NCBI GenBank assembly: GCA_030017715.1
Contig: JASEIU010000004.1
Location: 203,456 to 264,644, forward strand
DNA from: Candidatus Saccharicenans sp.
GTDB taxonomy: Bacteria > Acidobacteriota > Aminicenantia > Aminicenantales > Saccharicenantaceae
Length of the DNA: 61,189 bases
Direction of reading: 5' to 3'
In this document: positions 10,054 through 18,854 of the stretch, piece after piece
Layout: each line of letters starts with the position of its first letter
Numbering within the stretch: the first letter of the stretch is position 1
Translations under genes and position numbers: made by a program
The notes under the pieces: generated by a model
What the model was told of the DNA's origin: nothing
Seen by the model: only the letters and a program-made list of their open reading frames with translations
Database searches by the model: none

Positions 10054-10420
10054 GTCAAAGACTGAAATCAAGAAAATCAGAAAACAGAGAATCAGGAAAA
10101 GAATCAGGAGAAAACTCCAGGGAACTCCGGAAAGACCCAGAGTGCTGGTCGTTAAATCCAACCGGTATGTGTATGCCGCGGTGATAGACGACCTGGCCGG
10201 TCGGGTCATAGCTTCGGCCTCCACTCTGGAAAAAGATTTCCGGGAAAAAGCCAGGAATTTAAAGAACAAAGAAGCCTGCGCCCTGCTGGGAGCGGTTCTG
10301 GCCAGGAGACTCAAAGAGAAGAACATCACCAGAATTGTCCTGGACCGCGGCATCTATCCCTATCATGGACGGGTGAAGGCTCTGGCAGAGGCCCTGAGAG
10401 CGGAAGGCCTGGCCCTTTAA
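10046..10420 (+). CDS. rplR: Ribosomal protein L18
   Basis: L18 binds 5S rRNA with L5. It has 124 residues. The basic N-terminal tail is followed by [28 protein letters not shown], and the end [24 protein letters not shown]-type block reads [20 protein letters not shown]. The start is GTG 10046 inside the end of rplF, with GGGGGT about 5 bases upstream. No ATG is available near the expected N-terminus. Confidence 0.96.
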   Translation: [124 protein letters not shown]

Positions 10421-10440
10421 CCGATTAAGGAGGAATGAGC

Positions 10441-10965
10441 GTGGAACACGAAGAATTGGAAAAACTGGAAGAAGGTATCGGCTCCGAGCTGGAGCTCAAA
10501 GACCAGGTCATTTCCATCAGAAGAGTTACCAAAGTGGTCAAGGGTGGCAAAAACCTAAGTTTTTCAGCCCTGGTGGCTGTGGGCAATGAAGGTGGCCGCG
10601 TAGGGATCGGTTTGGGCAAGGCTCGCGAAGTGCCCCAGGCCATTGCCAAGGCCGTTGAAGACGCCAAAAAGCATATGATTGAGGTGCCCCTGACCGGCAC
10701 CACCATTCCTCATATGATTAAGGGTGAATCCGATGCCGGAATTGTGGTTCTGCGGCCGGCTTCTCGTGGAACCGGGGTGATCGCCGGCGGAGCGGTCCGG
10801 GTTATTCTGCAGCTGGCCGGGGTCAGGGATATCCTGACCAAATCCATCCGCAGCGGCAATCCGATCACCGTGGCCCAGGCCACCATCGATGCCCTCAAGA
10901 AGTTGAAGAAACCGGAAGCGGTCAGCAAGTTGAGAGGCAAGGAAGGCGAGAAAGCTAAGTCTTAA
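10441..10965 (+). CDS. rpsE: Ribosomal protein S5
   Basis: S5 is a 30S protein at the mRNA entry channel that affects decoding fidelity. AAGGAGG at 10427-10433 lies 1 base from an in-frame ATG at 10435 but 7 bases from GTG 10441, so the GTG start is preferred. The protein is 174 residues with an acidic N-terminus, then [30 protein letters not shown] and the C-terminal [21 protein letters not shown]. Confidence 0.97.
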   Translation: MEHEELEKLEEGIGSELELKDQVISIRRVTKVVKGGKNLSFSALVAVGNEGGRVGIGLGKAREVPQAIAKAVEDAKKHMIEVPLTGTTIPHMIKGESDAGIVVLRPASRGTGVIAGGAVRVILQLAGVRDILTKSIRSGNPITVAQATIDALKKLKKPEAVSKLRGKEGEKAKS

Positions 10966-10977
10966 GGTGAGGCCAAG

Positions 10978-11175
10978 ATGAAGAAAGAAAAATACCTGAA
11001 AATAAAGTTGGTTCGAAGCCTGATCGGTCATCCCCAGAAACACCGCCTGGTGGCCTATGGTCTTGGTTTGAGAAAGCTCAATTCTCAGGTTGTCAGGAAG
11101 GATTGCCCGGAAATCAGGGGGATGGTCAGGAAAATCTCTCATTTGCTCGAGATAGAGGAGACAGATAAGCCATGA
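10978..11175 (+). CDS. rpmD: Ribosomal protein L30
   Basis: L30 is a small 50S protein. It has 65 residues, with KIKLVRSLIGHPQKHRLVAYGLGLRKLNSQVV, the family core, and a C-terminal ISHLLEIEE strand and tail. It starts 12 bases after rpsE and overlaps rplO by ATGA. Its presence rules out lineages that lack L30. Confidence 0.96.
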   Translation: MKKEKYLKIKLVRSLIGHPQKHRLVAYGLGLRKLNSQVVRKDCPEIRGMVRKISHLLEIEETDKP

Positions 11176-11618
11176 ATCTCAGTAAGTTGAAACCAGCTCA
11201 GGGCGCCAGAAAAAGCGATAAGCGAAGAGGCCGGGGCCCGGGCTCCGGTCTGGGAAAAACGGCCGGTCGCGGTCACAAGGGCCAGTTGGCCGGTGCCGGT
11301 TATAAGCGAAAATGGGGATTTGAAGGCGGCCAGATGCCGCTGCATCGCCGACTGCCCAAGAGGGGCTTCACAAACATGTTCCGGGTCGAGTACACCGAAA
11401 TCAACCTGGACCGACTGGACAAACTTCCGGCGGCCGAAATCGGGTTGAAAGAAATGCTCGAGCACCGGCTGATCCATAGCCAATCGGAACTGGTAAAAGT
11501 TCTGGGTAGAGGCCAACTGACTTCTCCCAAGACCATAAAGGCTCATGCTTTCTCTCAGTCTGCCGTCAAGAAGATTGAAGAAAGCGGGGGTAAAGCCATC
11601 ACCATCGGGAAGGACTAA
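11172..11618 (+). CDS. rplO: Ribosomal protein L15
   Basis: L15 is a 50S assembly protein. It has 148 residues. The N-terminal half is the glycine- and arginine-rich extension (KRRGRGPGSGLGKTAGRGHKG), followed by FEGGQMPLHRRLPKRGF. The C-terminal globular part ends KKIEESGGKAITIGKD. It overlaps rpmD (ATGA) and secY (TAATG). Confidence 0.97.
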   Translation: MNLSKLKPAQGARKSDKRRGRGPGSGLGKTAGRGHKGQLAGAGYKRKWGFEGGQMPLHRRLPKRGFTNMFRVEYTEINLDRLDKLPAAEIGLKEMLEHRLIHSQSELVKVLGRGQLTSPKTIKAHAFSQSAVKKIEESGGKAITIGKD

Positions 11619-13000
11619 TGTTAGAAAGTATTCGCAACATCTTCAGCATTCCTGACCTGAGGAAGAGGGTCATTTTCACCCTTCTTCTTCTGGCTGTCTA
11701 CCGAATCGGGGCTCAGATTCCCAATCCAGGAGTCAGCGCGGCGGCTCTGGCTGAGTTCTGGCAGACCCAGCGCGGCTCCATCCTGGGATTTTATGACCTG
11801 TTCTCCGGACGGGCCATGTCCAGGATGACCATCTTCGCTCTTGGTATTATGCCGTATATTAGCGCTTCCATCATCCTGCAGCTGCTGACCGTAGTCTGGC
11901 CTTACCTGGAAAGACTGTCCAAAGAGGGCGAACTGGGAAGGAAGAAAATTACCCAGTATACCCGGTACGGAACGCTGGTTATCTGTCTGATCCAGTCCTT
12001 CGGCATTGCCATTTTTCTGGAAAGCCTGACCAGTCCCACCGGTGCCAGAATTGTGCCCAGCCCGGGTTGGGGATTCAGGCTGCTGACCATGCTGACCCTG
12101 ACTACCGGTACCACCTTTATCATGTGGCTCGGTGAACAGATTTCGGAACGGGGAATAGGCAACGGTATTTCCCTCATCATATTTGCTGGAATCGTGGTCG
12201 GCTTGCCTCAGGGAATCAATAGCCTGCTCAGCGGTCTGCGAACCGGAGCCCTCGACCCGCTCCGGATCATTTTCCTGGTGGTGCTGATGCTGGCGGTCAT
12301 CGCCTTTATCATCTTTGTCGAGCGTGGCCAGCGGCGGATTCCTATTTCTTACGCCAAGAGGGTTATCGGCCGCAAGGTTTACGGCGGTCAGAGCACCCAT
12401 CTGCCGCTCAGGGTCAACACCGGAGGAGTAATTCCCATCATCTTTGCCGCTTCCATCATTACCATCCCGGCCACCCTGGCCAATTTGTCCAAGGCTCCGA
12501 TACTGCAGACCATCGCCAGACAGTTCGGGATGGGCATGCCGCTTTATAATCTGCTCTACATAGCGGCTATAATCTTCTTTACCTATTTTTACGTGTCCAT
12601 CATTTTTAATCCCAACGATGTGGCTGAGAACCTCAGGAAGTATGGCGGTTTTATTCCCGGGATCAGACCCGGCAAGAACACCGCTGATTACATAGATGAG
12701 GTGCTCAGCCGGATAACACTGGTGGGTGCGATTTATCTGGCGGCCATAGCCATTCTGCCCGAATTCTTGATGACCGGGTTCAAGGTGGGATCACTGCCCT
12801 GGATAGGGCCGTTTCTGGAAGCTAATCTGCCAAAATGGTTCACCCAGGGATTAAACGTTGACTTCTATTTTGGCGGCACTTCCATTCTGATCGTGGTCGG
12901 AGTGGCCATGGATACTCTCCAGCAGATAGAAGCCCAGCTGGTAATGCGTCATTACGACGGTTTTCTTAGAAGCGGACGTCTGAGGGGGAGAAGAGGATGA
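11618..13000 (+). CDS. secY: Preprotein translocase channel subunit SecY
   Basis: SecY forms the inner-membrane protein-conducting channel of the Sec system. It has 460 residues with ten hydrophobic segments expected for the family. Readable landmarks are IPNPGVSAAALAEF near residues 31-44, GIMPYISASIILQLL (about 79-93), the plug and pore-ring region, the cytoplasmic loop block RRIPISYAKRVIGRKVYGGQSTHLPLRVN, and NPNDVAENLRKYGGFIPGIRPG. ATG overlaps the rplO stop, the standard position in the spc operon. It overlaps adk by ATGA. Confidence 0.98.
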   Translation: MLESIRNIFSIPDLRKRVIFTLLLLAVYRIGAQIPNPGVSAAALAEFWQTQRGSILGFYDLFSGRAMSRMTIFALGIMPYISASIILQLLTVVWPYLERLSKEGELGRKKITQYTRYGTLVICLIQSFGIAIFLESLTSPTGARIVPSPGWGFRLLTMLTLTTGTTFIMWLGEQISERGIGNGISLIIFAGIVVGLPQGINSLLSGLRTGALDPLRIIFLVVLMLAVIAFIIFVERGQRRIPISYAKRVIGRKVYGGQSTHLPLRVNTGGVIPIIFAASIITIPATLANLSKAPILQTIARQFGMGMPLYNLLYIAAIIFFTYFYVSIIFNPNDVAENLRKYGGFIPGIRPGKNTADYIDEVLSRITLVGAIYLAAIAILPEFLMTGFKVGSLPWIGPFLEANLPKWFTQGLNVDFYFGGTSILIVVGVAMDTLQQIEAQLVMRHYDGFLRSGRLRGRRG

Positions 13001-13668
13001 GGATAATCCTGCTGGGGCCGGCTGGTAGCGGCAAGGGAACTCAGGGTGAGCTGATAGAGCGTCACTACGGGTTTCCGCGCATTTCTACCGGCGACCTGCT
13101 CCGGCTGGAAGTAATGAAAGGAACAGAGCTGGGAAAGATGGTTGCCGACATCATGAAGTCGGGACGGCTGGTGGCCGACGACTTGGTGCTGCGGGTGGTC
13201 AGAGACAGGGTTGATGACCCGGACTGCCAGGCCGGATATGTTCTGGACGGCTATCCCAGGACCCTGAACCAGGCCTTGCTCCTGGAAAAGATTGATGTTG
13301 GCCGACCGGAGACAGCTCTGGAAATTATGATTTCTGAAGAAACGGTCATGGAACGTTTATCCGGCCGCCTGGTTTGCCCTGAATGCGGCACTGTATATAA
13401 TGTTCATAACAACCAACCGCCGGCTGACCGGCGTTGCCCGGCTTGCGGGGCCGAACTGACGGTCAGAAACGATGACCGTCCCGAGGTTATTAAAGAGAGG
13501 TTCCGAATTTACCGGGAAACAATCGGGCCCCTGCTGGAACATTACTCCCGTAAGCAGGTGCTATTCCGGGTGGACGGCCAGCGGACGGTGGAAGAGGTTT
13601 TCAGCTCCATCCGGTCGATTCTGGACGACCGGATTCGCGGAGACCGGGGAGCATCGAGCCGGCCATGA
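12997..13668 (+). CDS. adk: Adenylate kinase, zinc-lid type
   Basis: Adenylate kinase interconverts ATP + AMP and 2 ADP in the cytoplasm. It has 223 residues, the long form. The P-loop GPAGSGKGT is at 7-15, the AMP-binding block ISTGDLLRLEV follows, and GYVLDGYPRTLNQA is near residues 80-93. The lid carries CPECG and CPACG, the four-Cys zinc lid. It lies between secY and map with 4-base overlaps, the common spc-operon arrangement. Confidence 0.98.
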   Translation: MRIILLGPAGSGKGTQGELIERHYGFPRISTGDLLRLEVMKGTELGKMVADIMKSGRLVADDLVLRVVRDRVDDPDCQAGYVLDGYPRTLNQALLLEKIDVGRPETALEIMISEETVMERLSGRLVCPECGTVYNVHNNQPPADRRCPACGAELTVRNDDRPEVIKERFRIYRETIGPLLEHYSRKQVLFRVDGQRTVEEVFSSIRSILDDRIRGDRGASSRP

Positions 13669-14456
13669 TTATTTATAAGTCCGACGCGGAAATTGAAATG
13701 ATGAAGAAGAGTTCTCAGATTGTAGCCAGAATCCTGTCTGAACTCAAGGAGATGATCAGACCGGGACTGGAAACAAGAGAGCTGGATTCTTATGCCGAAA
13801 CCAGGGCTCGTGAACTGAGTGCGGTGCCGGCCTTCAAAGGCTACCGAGGTTACCCGGCTTCGCTCTGTGTTTCCATAAACGAGGAAATTGTACATGGCAT
13901 TCCGTCCGGCCGTCGTCTCCAGGAAGGAGACATCGTCAGCCTCGATTTCGGAGTCGTTTATGAAGGATTTTACGGAGATGCAGCGCTGACTGTTCCGGTC
14001 GGGCAGGTGTCAGAGCTGGCTCTAAGATTGATAGCAGTGGCCGAGAAATCTTTCTATCGCGGGCTGGAAGAGCTGAAGGAAGGCAACAGATTATCCGACG
14101 TTTCGGCGGCCATTCAGCAGGAAGTGGAAAAAGCCGGTTTTTCGGTTATCCGGGCCTTTGTCGGCCATGGCATCGGACGCAGCCTGCACGAGGAGCCCCA
14201 GTTGCCGAATTTTGGCCTTCCCGGTCACGGTCCCAGATTGAAAAGAGGGCTGACCCTGGCCATAGAACCGATGATCGCCGCCGGCCACTGGGAGGTGGAG
14301 GTGCTGGATGATGGCTGGACGGCCATTACCAGGGACAGGAGCCTGGCGGCCCACTTTGAGCATACCGTAGCCCTGACTGGAAACGGCGTTGAGATCCTAT
14401 CGCTGGATAGCCTGGAAGTCGAAGGGTTAAAGGCAGGGAGAACGGCCAATGCCTAA
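13665..14456 (+). CDS. map: Methionine aminopeptidase type I
   Basis: This enzyme removes the N-terminal Met from nascent proteins. It has 263 residues. The five metal ligands of the family can be read: Asp in [12 protein letters not shown] and in [10 protein letters not shown], His in [19 protein letters not shown], Glu in AIEPMIAAG, and Glu in [31 protein letters not shown] is the standard N-terminal block. It overlaps adk by ATGA and infA by 8 bases. Confidence 0.98.
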   Translation: MIIYKSDAEIEMMKKSSQIVARILSELKEMIRPGLETRELDSYAETRARELSAVPAFKGYRGYPASLCVSINEEIVHGIPSGRRLQEGDIVSLDFGVVYEGFYGDAALTVPVGQVSELALRLIAVAEKSFYRGLEELKEGNRLSDVSAAIQQEVEKAGFSVIRAFVGHGIGRSLHEEPQLPNFGLPGHGPRLKRGLTLAIEPMIAAGHWEVEVLDDGWTAITRDRSLAAHFEHTVALTGNGVEILSLDSLEVEGLKAGRTANA

Positions 14457-14667
14457 GACTGACGTCTTTGAAATTGAGGGCGTGGTTCTGGAAACCTTGC
14501 CCAATGCCATGTTCAAAGTGGAGCTGGCCAATAAGCATATAATCCTGGCCCATATTTCGGGAAGGATGAGAAAAAACTTTATCCGGATTCTGCCGGGAGA
14601 CAGGGTATTGGTAGAGATATCGCCTTACGATTTGACCAAAGGGCGTATCACTTACAGGTTTAAGTGA
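14449..14667 (+). CDS. infA: Translation initiation factor IF-1
   Basis: IF-1 occupies the 30S A site during initiation. It has 72 residues, the canonical length, and a single S1/OB domain: [61 protein letters not shown]. The start ATG lies inside the end of map with GGGAGA upstream. It is followed by rpmJ, as in many bacteria. Confidence 0.98.
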   Translation: MPKTDVFEIEGVVLETLPNAMFKVELANKHIILAHISGRMRKNFIRILPGDRVLVEISPYDLTKGRITYRFK

Positions 14668-14675
14668 GGTGTAAG

Positions 14676-14789
14676 ATGAAGGTCAGAGCATCAGTCAAGA
14701 AAATCTGCCGGAACTGTAAGATTGTCCGGAGAAAAGGGGTGATCAGAGTGATCTGTTCCAACCCCAAACATAAACAAAGACAAGGATAA
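14676..14789 (+). CDS. rpmJ: Ribosomal protein L36, zinc type
   Basis: L36 is the smallest 50S protein. It has 37 residues, starting [20 protein letters not shown] and ending [11 protein letters not shown]. The CxxC pair, the third Cys and a His form the zinc site of the C+ form. GAGGTGTAAG precedes the ATG. It sits between infA and rpsM, the conserved position. Confidence 0.97.
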   Translation: MKVRASVKKICRNCKIVRRKGVIRVICSNPKHKQRQG

Positions 14790-14800
14790 AAGAGGAGACC

Positions 14801-15181
14801 ATGGCAAGAATCGCAGGTATCACACTTCCCCCGGAAAAGAGGATTGAGATTGGTTTGACCTATATCTACGGGATTGGAAGGTCCAAAGCCAACAAAATCC
14901 TGGAGGAGGCCAGGATCGATAAGAACAAGAAGGTCAAAGATCTGACCGAGGATGAAATCAACAAGATCCGCCAGATAATCGAAAAGCGCGAGAAGATCGA
15001 AGGTGACCTCCGCAAAGAAGTGTCTCAGAGCATCAAGCGGTTGATCGATATCGGCTGCTACCGAGGTCAGCGGCACAAGAGGAACCTTCCGGCCCGCGGG
15101 CAGAGAACCAGAACCAACGCCCGCACCCGCAAGGGTCCCCGCGGTCAGACCATCAAGAAACTGAAAGAGAAAAAAGCTTAG
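14801..15181 (+). CDS. rpsM: Ribosomal protein S13
   Basis: S13 is a 30S head protein that contacts P-site tRNA and L5. It has 126 residues. [26 protein letters not shown] is the family start, and [30 protein letters not shown] is the signature C-terminal region. GAGGAGACC precedes the ATG. It begins the alpha-operon part of the cluster. Confidence 0.98.
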   Translation: MARIAGITLPPEKRIEIGLTYIYGIGRSKANKILEEARIDKNKKVKDLTEDEINKIRQIIEKREKIEGDLRKEVSQSIKRLIDIGCYRGQRHKRNLPARGQRTRTNARTRKGPRGQTIKKLKEKKA

Positions 15182-15198
15182 TGTAAGGGAGAAAATTC

Positions 15199-15585
15199 AT
15201 GCCCAAGGCCAAAGCCAAGAAGAAAAAAATTAAAAAAGAAGTTACCTTCGGGGTAGCTCATATTCAGTCAACCTTCAACAACACCATCATCACCATAACC
15301 GACCAGCAGGGGAATACCATCTGCTGGGCCAGTTCCGGCACTTCCGGCTTTAAGGGTGCCAGGAAGGGGACGCCCTTTGCCGCTCAGCTGGCGGCCAAAG
15401 AAGTGGCCAGCAAGGCCAGAGAATTCGGCGTCCGCTACATCGATGTCAGGGTCAAGGGGCCGGGCGCCGGGCGGGAGTCGTCCATCCGGGCCCTGCAGGC
15501 GGCCGGAATGGAGATCAAGTCCATCCGGGATGTCACCCCGATACCCCACAACGGTTGCCGGGTGAGAAGAAGAAGAAGAGTATAA
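15199..15585 (+). CDS. rpsK: Ribosomal protein S11
   Basis: S11 is a 30S platform protein at the mRNA exit. It has 128 residues, with a Lys-rich N-terminus, then [38 protein letters not shown], and the C-terminal [20 protein letters not shown]. It is followed 12 bases later by rpsD. Nothing is unusual. Confidence 0.98.
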   Translation: MPKAKAKKKKIKKEVTFGVAHIQSTFNNTIITITDQQGNTICWASSGTSGFKGARKGTPFAAQLAAKEVASKAREFGVRYIDVRVKGPGAGRESSIRALQAAGMEIKSIRDVTPIPHNGCRVRRRRRV

Positions 15586-15597
15586 AGGAGACCGATC

Positions 15598-16224
15598 ATG
15601 GCCAGGTATCAAAAACCGGATTGTCGCTTGTGCCGGATAGAAAAAGCTAAGCTTTTCCTGAAAGGCAATAAATGTCTAACTGATAAGTGCCCGCTGGAAA
15701 GACGGCCCTTCGCTCCCGGGCAGCACGGCCGGATGCGCAAAAGGGTGCTGGGCTATGCCCTGCAGCTCCGGGAAAAGCAGAAACTCAAAAGGTACTATTG
15801 CATGTCGGAACAGCAGTTCCGGCTGTTCTTCAAGAGGGCTGAACAGCAGAAAGGAGTCACCGGCGAAAACCTGCTGGTAATGCTGGAAAGAAGACTGGAC
15901 AATGTGGTCTTTCTGATGGGTCTGGCTCAGTCCCGGTCTCATGCCCGTCAGATTATCACCCACGGACATATTCTGGTCAATGACAGAAAAGTGACCATCC
16001 CGTCTTACCTGATAAAAGCCGGAGATGAAGTGGTGCTTAAAGAGAAATCAGCCCAGAACGAGAATTTCAAAGCGCTGGTTGAGGCCAATCGGACCAAAAC
16101 CCTCCCTGGCTGGCTGGAGATGGACTGGGATAATTGCCGGGGCAAAGTGGTTGCTCTGCCTACCAGACAGGATATCACCATCCCGGTTGAGGAACATCTG
16201 GTGGTCGAGCTTTATTCGAAATAG
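15598..16224 (+). CDS. rpsD: Ribosomal protein S4, zinc-binding type
   Basis: S4 is a primary 30S-binding protein and in E. coli regulates the alpha operon. It has 208 residues. The N-terminus has CRLC followed by CLTDKC, four cysteines that mark the zinc-binding form, then the S4 RNA-binding domain [45 protein letters not shown] precedes the ATG. A hairpin lies between its stop and rpoA. Confidence 0.98.
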   Translation: MARYQKPDCRLCRIEKAKLFLKGNKCLTDKCPLERRPFAPGQHGRMRKRVLGYALQLREKQKLKRYYCMSEQQFRLFFKRAEQQKGVTGENLLVMLERRLDNVVFLMGLAQSRSHARQIITHGHILVNDRKVTIPSYLIKAGDEVVLKEKSAQNENFKALVEANRTKTLPGWLEMDWDNCRGKVVALPTRQDITIPVEEHLVVELYSK

Positions 16225-16226
16225 TG

Positions 16227-16254
16227 AGGAAGGCAGCCTGAAGTTGACCTTCCT
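16227..16254 (+). other. Hairpin between rpsD and rpoA
   Basis: AGGAAGG (16227-16233) and CCTTCCT (16248-16254) can pair into a 7-bp stem with a 14-base loop, ending just before the rpoA ribosome-binding site AAGGAGG. No T-run follows, so it is not a terminator. It could modulate the rpsD/rpoA ratio or stabilise processed RNA. The stem is read from sequence; its role is inference. Confidence 0.4.
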
Positions 16255-16268
16255 ATTAAGGAGGACCT

Positions 16269-17300
16269 ATGACTGAACTTGGTTTTCAGAGGCCAAGATT
16301 TTTGGAATGCGATTATGAAACTCTTAGCGATACTTATGGCCGATTTCAGGCCCAGCCTTTTGAACGCGGCTACGGCATCACCATCGGCAATTCTTTGAGA
16401 AGAATCCTGCTGTCCTCAATCACCGGGGCGGCCATAACCGCTGTCAGGATAGGCGGAGTGTTGCACGAATTTTCCACCCTGCCCGGAGTGGTGGAGGATG
16501 TCACCCATATCATCCTCAACCTCAAGACCATTCCCCTGAAACTCAAAGTCAACGAACCCAGGAGAATGACCCTGAAGGTGGTCGGTCCGGCCGAGGTCAA
16601 ATCCGGGGATATCGTCCACGATTCCGATGTCGAAATCCTCAATCCCGATGTTCATATCGCCACCCTGGATGTTGACGGCAAACTGGAGATGGAAATGGTG
16701 GTCAGGAACAACCGCGGTTACATCACCGCCGACCAGAACTTTGACAGCGAGCTGAGCCTGGATTTTATTCCCCTGGATTCTTCCCATTCACCGATACTGA
16801 AGGTTAATTATACGGTTGAGCCGGCCAGAGTCGGCAAGCGGATCGATTACGAGAGCCTGACTCTGGAAATCTGGACCAACGGCGCCATCCGGCCGACCGA
16901 CGCCCTGTCCCAGGCGGCCAAGTTGATGCGAGACCACCTGACCATCTTCCTCAATATTATCGATGAGCCCCTGGAGAGGGAAGCCATGCTGCCCAAGAAG
17001 GAGATCCCTTACCTCGACAAGGTGGAAACCCTGGCTCACACCATCGACCACCTGGAACTTTCAGTCCGGGCCAACAACTGTCTGCGCGCGGCCGGAATCA
17101 GTCATGTCTACGAGCTGGTCCAGAAAACCGAGGAACAGCTCCTGAAAACCAAGAACTTCGGCCGTAAGTCATTGGAAGAAATCAAGAATAAGCTGGCCGA
17201 GATAGGCCTGGGTTTGAACCTGGAGTTGCATCCCAAGCTGCTGGATCAGGTTCAGTCTGTCATCAAGCAGAGTAAAAGCGATAAGGAGCTGGAAGCATGA
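16269..17300 (+). CDS. rpoA: RNA polymerase alpha subunit
   Basis: Alpha dimerises to nucleate RNA polymerase assembly and contacts UP elements and activators. It has 343 residues. The N-terminal domain has [27 protein letters not shown] and [16 protein letters not shown]. The C-terminal domain has [47 protein letters not shown], the UP-element binding fold. AAGGAGG is well placed before the ATG. It overlaps rplQ by ATGA. Confidence 0.98.
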   Translation: MTELGFQRPRFLECDYETLSDTYGRFQAQPFERGYGITIGNSLRRILLSSITGAAITAVRIGGVLHEFSTLPGVVEDVTHIILNLKTIPLKLKVNEPRRMTLKVVGPAEVKSGDIVHDSDVEILNPDVHIATLDVDGKLEMEMVVRNNRGYITADQNFDSELSLDFIPLDSSHSPILKVNYTVEPARVGKRIDYESLTLEIWTNGAIRPTDALSQAAKLMRDHLTIFLNIIDEPLEREAMLPKKEIPYLDKVETLAHTIDHLELSVRANNCLRAAGISHVYELVQKTEEQLLKTKNFGRKSLEEIKNKLAEIGLGLNLELHPKLLDQVQSVIKQSKSDKELEA

Positions 17301-17707
17301 GACACCGGGTTAAACGCTATCAACTCAGACGGAATACCGCCCATCGCCGGGCCCTGCTGAAGAATCTTGTTACCTCTCTTCTGGAGAAAGAAAGAATCAA
17401 GACCACCCTGGCCAAGGCCAAAGCGGCCAGGCCGGTGGCCGAGAAGATGATTACCCTGGGCAAGAAAGATACGCTGGCTGCCCGCCGGCTGGCTCTGGCT
17501 TATCTGACCAAGGAAGCAGCCGTTCAGAAATTATTTTCCGAGCTCGGGCCAAGGTTCAAGGAGCGCCCGGGGGGCTATACCAGAGTGGTCAAGCTGGGTC
17601 CCCGTTCTGGAGACGGTGCCCCGATGGCCATGCTGGAATTGCTGGGTGCCGAATACAGGAAAAAAGCCAGGAAAAAGGAAAAGGAAAAAAGCAAACCCAC
17701 CAGATAG
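17297..17707 (+). CDS. rplQ: Ribosomal protein L17
   Basis: L17 is a 50S protein near the tunnel exit. It has 136 residues. The family pattern [53 protein letters not shown] is followed by GGYTRVVKLGPRSGDGAPMAMLELL and a Lys-rich tail. It is the last gene of the ribosomal run. A short hairpin follows. Confidence 0.98.
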   Translation: MRHRVKRYQLRRNTAHRRALLKNLVTSLLEKERIKTTLAKAKAARPVAEKMITLGKKDTLAARRLALAYLTKEAAVQKLFSELGPRFKERPGGYTRVVKLGPRSGDGAPMAMLELLGAEYRKKARKKEKEKSKPTR

Positions 17708-17730
17708 ATTTCTGGCCTTCTGAATCACAG

Positions 17731-17746
17731 CGGACCGGCAGGTCCG
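17731..17746 (+). terminator. Weak hairpin after rplQ
   Basis: CGGACC-GGCA-GGTCCG forms a perfect 6-bp stem 24 bases after the rplQ stop. Only GGTTTGAG follows, with no true T-run, so intrinsic termination would be weak. It lies between the convergent rplQ and the NlpC/P60 gene and may end both transcripts partially. Confidence 0.4.
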
Positions 17747-17838
17747 GTTTGAGTTCACAGAAGCCTTCCGGGCTACGAAGAATTTTACCGGCTGAAGTTG
17801 GAGTTCAAGTCCGGCGGCCGGAGGACAATCTATCGGCC

Positions 17839-18744
17839 CTAATCTTTCGGACGGCGGCTACCCCGATAAATGCTCTGCCAGTAGTCATCATACAGGTTTG
17901 ATATCTGGACCACCGGTTTCTGGTAGGTGGTGGCGTGTATGAACTCCCTGTCGCTGATCATCAGGCCGACATGACTGATACTCTTACGACCGAAGAAAAC
18001 CAGGTCGCCGGCTTTTTCTTGACCGGCGGGCACTTCCAGCAGACCTGACCTGGTGAACTGGATATCGGCGTCGCGCAGTATTTCCAATCCGCTCAGCCGG
18101 TAGATCAACTGGACATAGCCTGAGCAATCAAGCCCCAGAGGACTGGTGCCTCCCCAGAAATAGGGCAAACCCAGAAACCTTTTGGCCAGCTCCACCATCT
18201 GCTCCGGACTCAGGCGCGGTCTCTGGAAAGGTGCCTGTTTTACCTGGCCGTCTCCCATCTGGATGAAAGCTTTCCGGCGGTCGGGCAGGATTACCTCTCC
18301 CCAGCGGCTTTCGAACTTCTCCAGCACCAGGACCGAGCTAATAGGAGCAAACAGCAGCGGTTTCTGTTTGGTGACATCCGGTCCGGAATAGAGGTAGGCG
18401 AACAGACTGGTAACCTCTATAACCTGTCCTTCCGAAGCGTAGGGCTTATCCTCCCGGGCATAAAGCCGCAGGGCCTGTCCTGAAATCCAGCCCCGGTAGG
18501 TGTCGGGCGTTTCAATCTGGTACCAGACCTGACCTCTGGCATCCTTTTCAGCCTTCAGTATTTTAACGGTTGTGCCCAGCAGGGCCTGGCTGACCACATC
18601 CGCCTGGTCGTCGGCCCTGGAATACATGTTTTCTACCGAGTTGATAACCACCCCGGCCACAGCTGTCTGTTGAACTTTCTGACAGGAGTTGAAAAAAATA
18701 AGTATCATCACGGTGGAGGCGGCTAAAATAAATATTTTTTTCAT
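17839..18744 (-). CDS. SH3-NlpC/P60 cell-wall endopeptidase lipoprotein (YkfC-like)
   Basis: Likely a gamma-D-glutamyl-L-diamino acid endopeptidase acting on peptidoglycan stem peptides. It has 301 residues. A short basic N-terminus and hydrophobic stretch end at FNSC21, a loose lipobox, so it is probably a periplasmic lipoprotein. Two SH3-like regions (about 35-95 and 105-165) precede an NlpC/P60 domain. The catalytic set is Cys207 in LDCSGY, His258 in ISHVG and His270 in FIHATT. AAAGGAGG precedes the ATG. The architecture resembles B. subtilis YkfC, which works with the epimerase YkfB. Here the divergent neighbour is an epimerase of that family, supporting a murein-peptide role. Confidence 0.88.
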   Translation of the reverse strand: MKKIFILAASTVMILIFFNSCQKVQQTAVAGVVINSVENMYSRADDQADVVSQALLGTTVKILKAEKDARGQVWYQIETPDTYRGWISGQALRLYAREDKPYASEGQVIEVTSLFAYLYSGPDVTKQKPLLFAPISSVLVLEKFESRWGEVILPDRRKAFIQMGDGQVKQAPFQRPRLSPEQMVELAKRFLGLPYFWGGTSPLGLDCSGYVQLIYRLSGLEILRDADIQFTRSGLLEVPAGQEKAGDLVFFGRKSISHVGLMISDREFIHATTYQKPVVQISNLYDDYWQSIYRGSRRPKD

Positions 18745-18802
18745 TTCCGGATAAACCTCCTTTCAGGACATTATAATATTATCGGGCACCGAAAAAAATC
18801 TT

Positions 18803-18831
18803 TTGTTAACCGGCCAGTTTTGGATTAATAT
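18803..18831 (+). promoter_or_regulatory. Promoter of the dipeptide epimerase
   Basis: TTGTTA (18803-18808) and TAATAT (18826-18831) are separated by 17 bases, a sigma70-type pair pointing at the epimerase gene, with GGAGG before its ATG. On the opposite strand a TATAAT (18770-18775) lies close to the NlpC/P60 gene but has no good -35 box. The two genes are therefore probably expressed divergently from this 110-base gap. Confidence 0.6.
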
Positions 18832-18854
18832 ATTGGAAATCAGTGGAGGAAGCC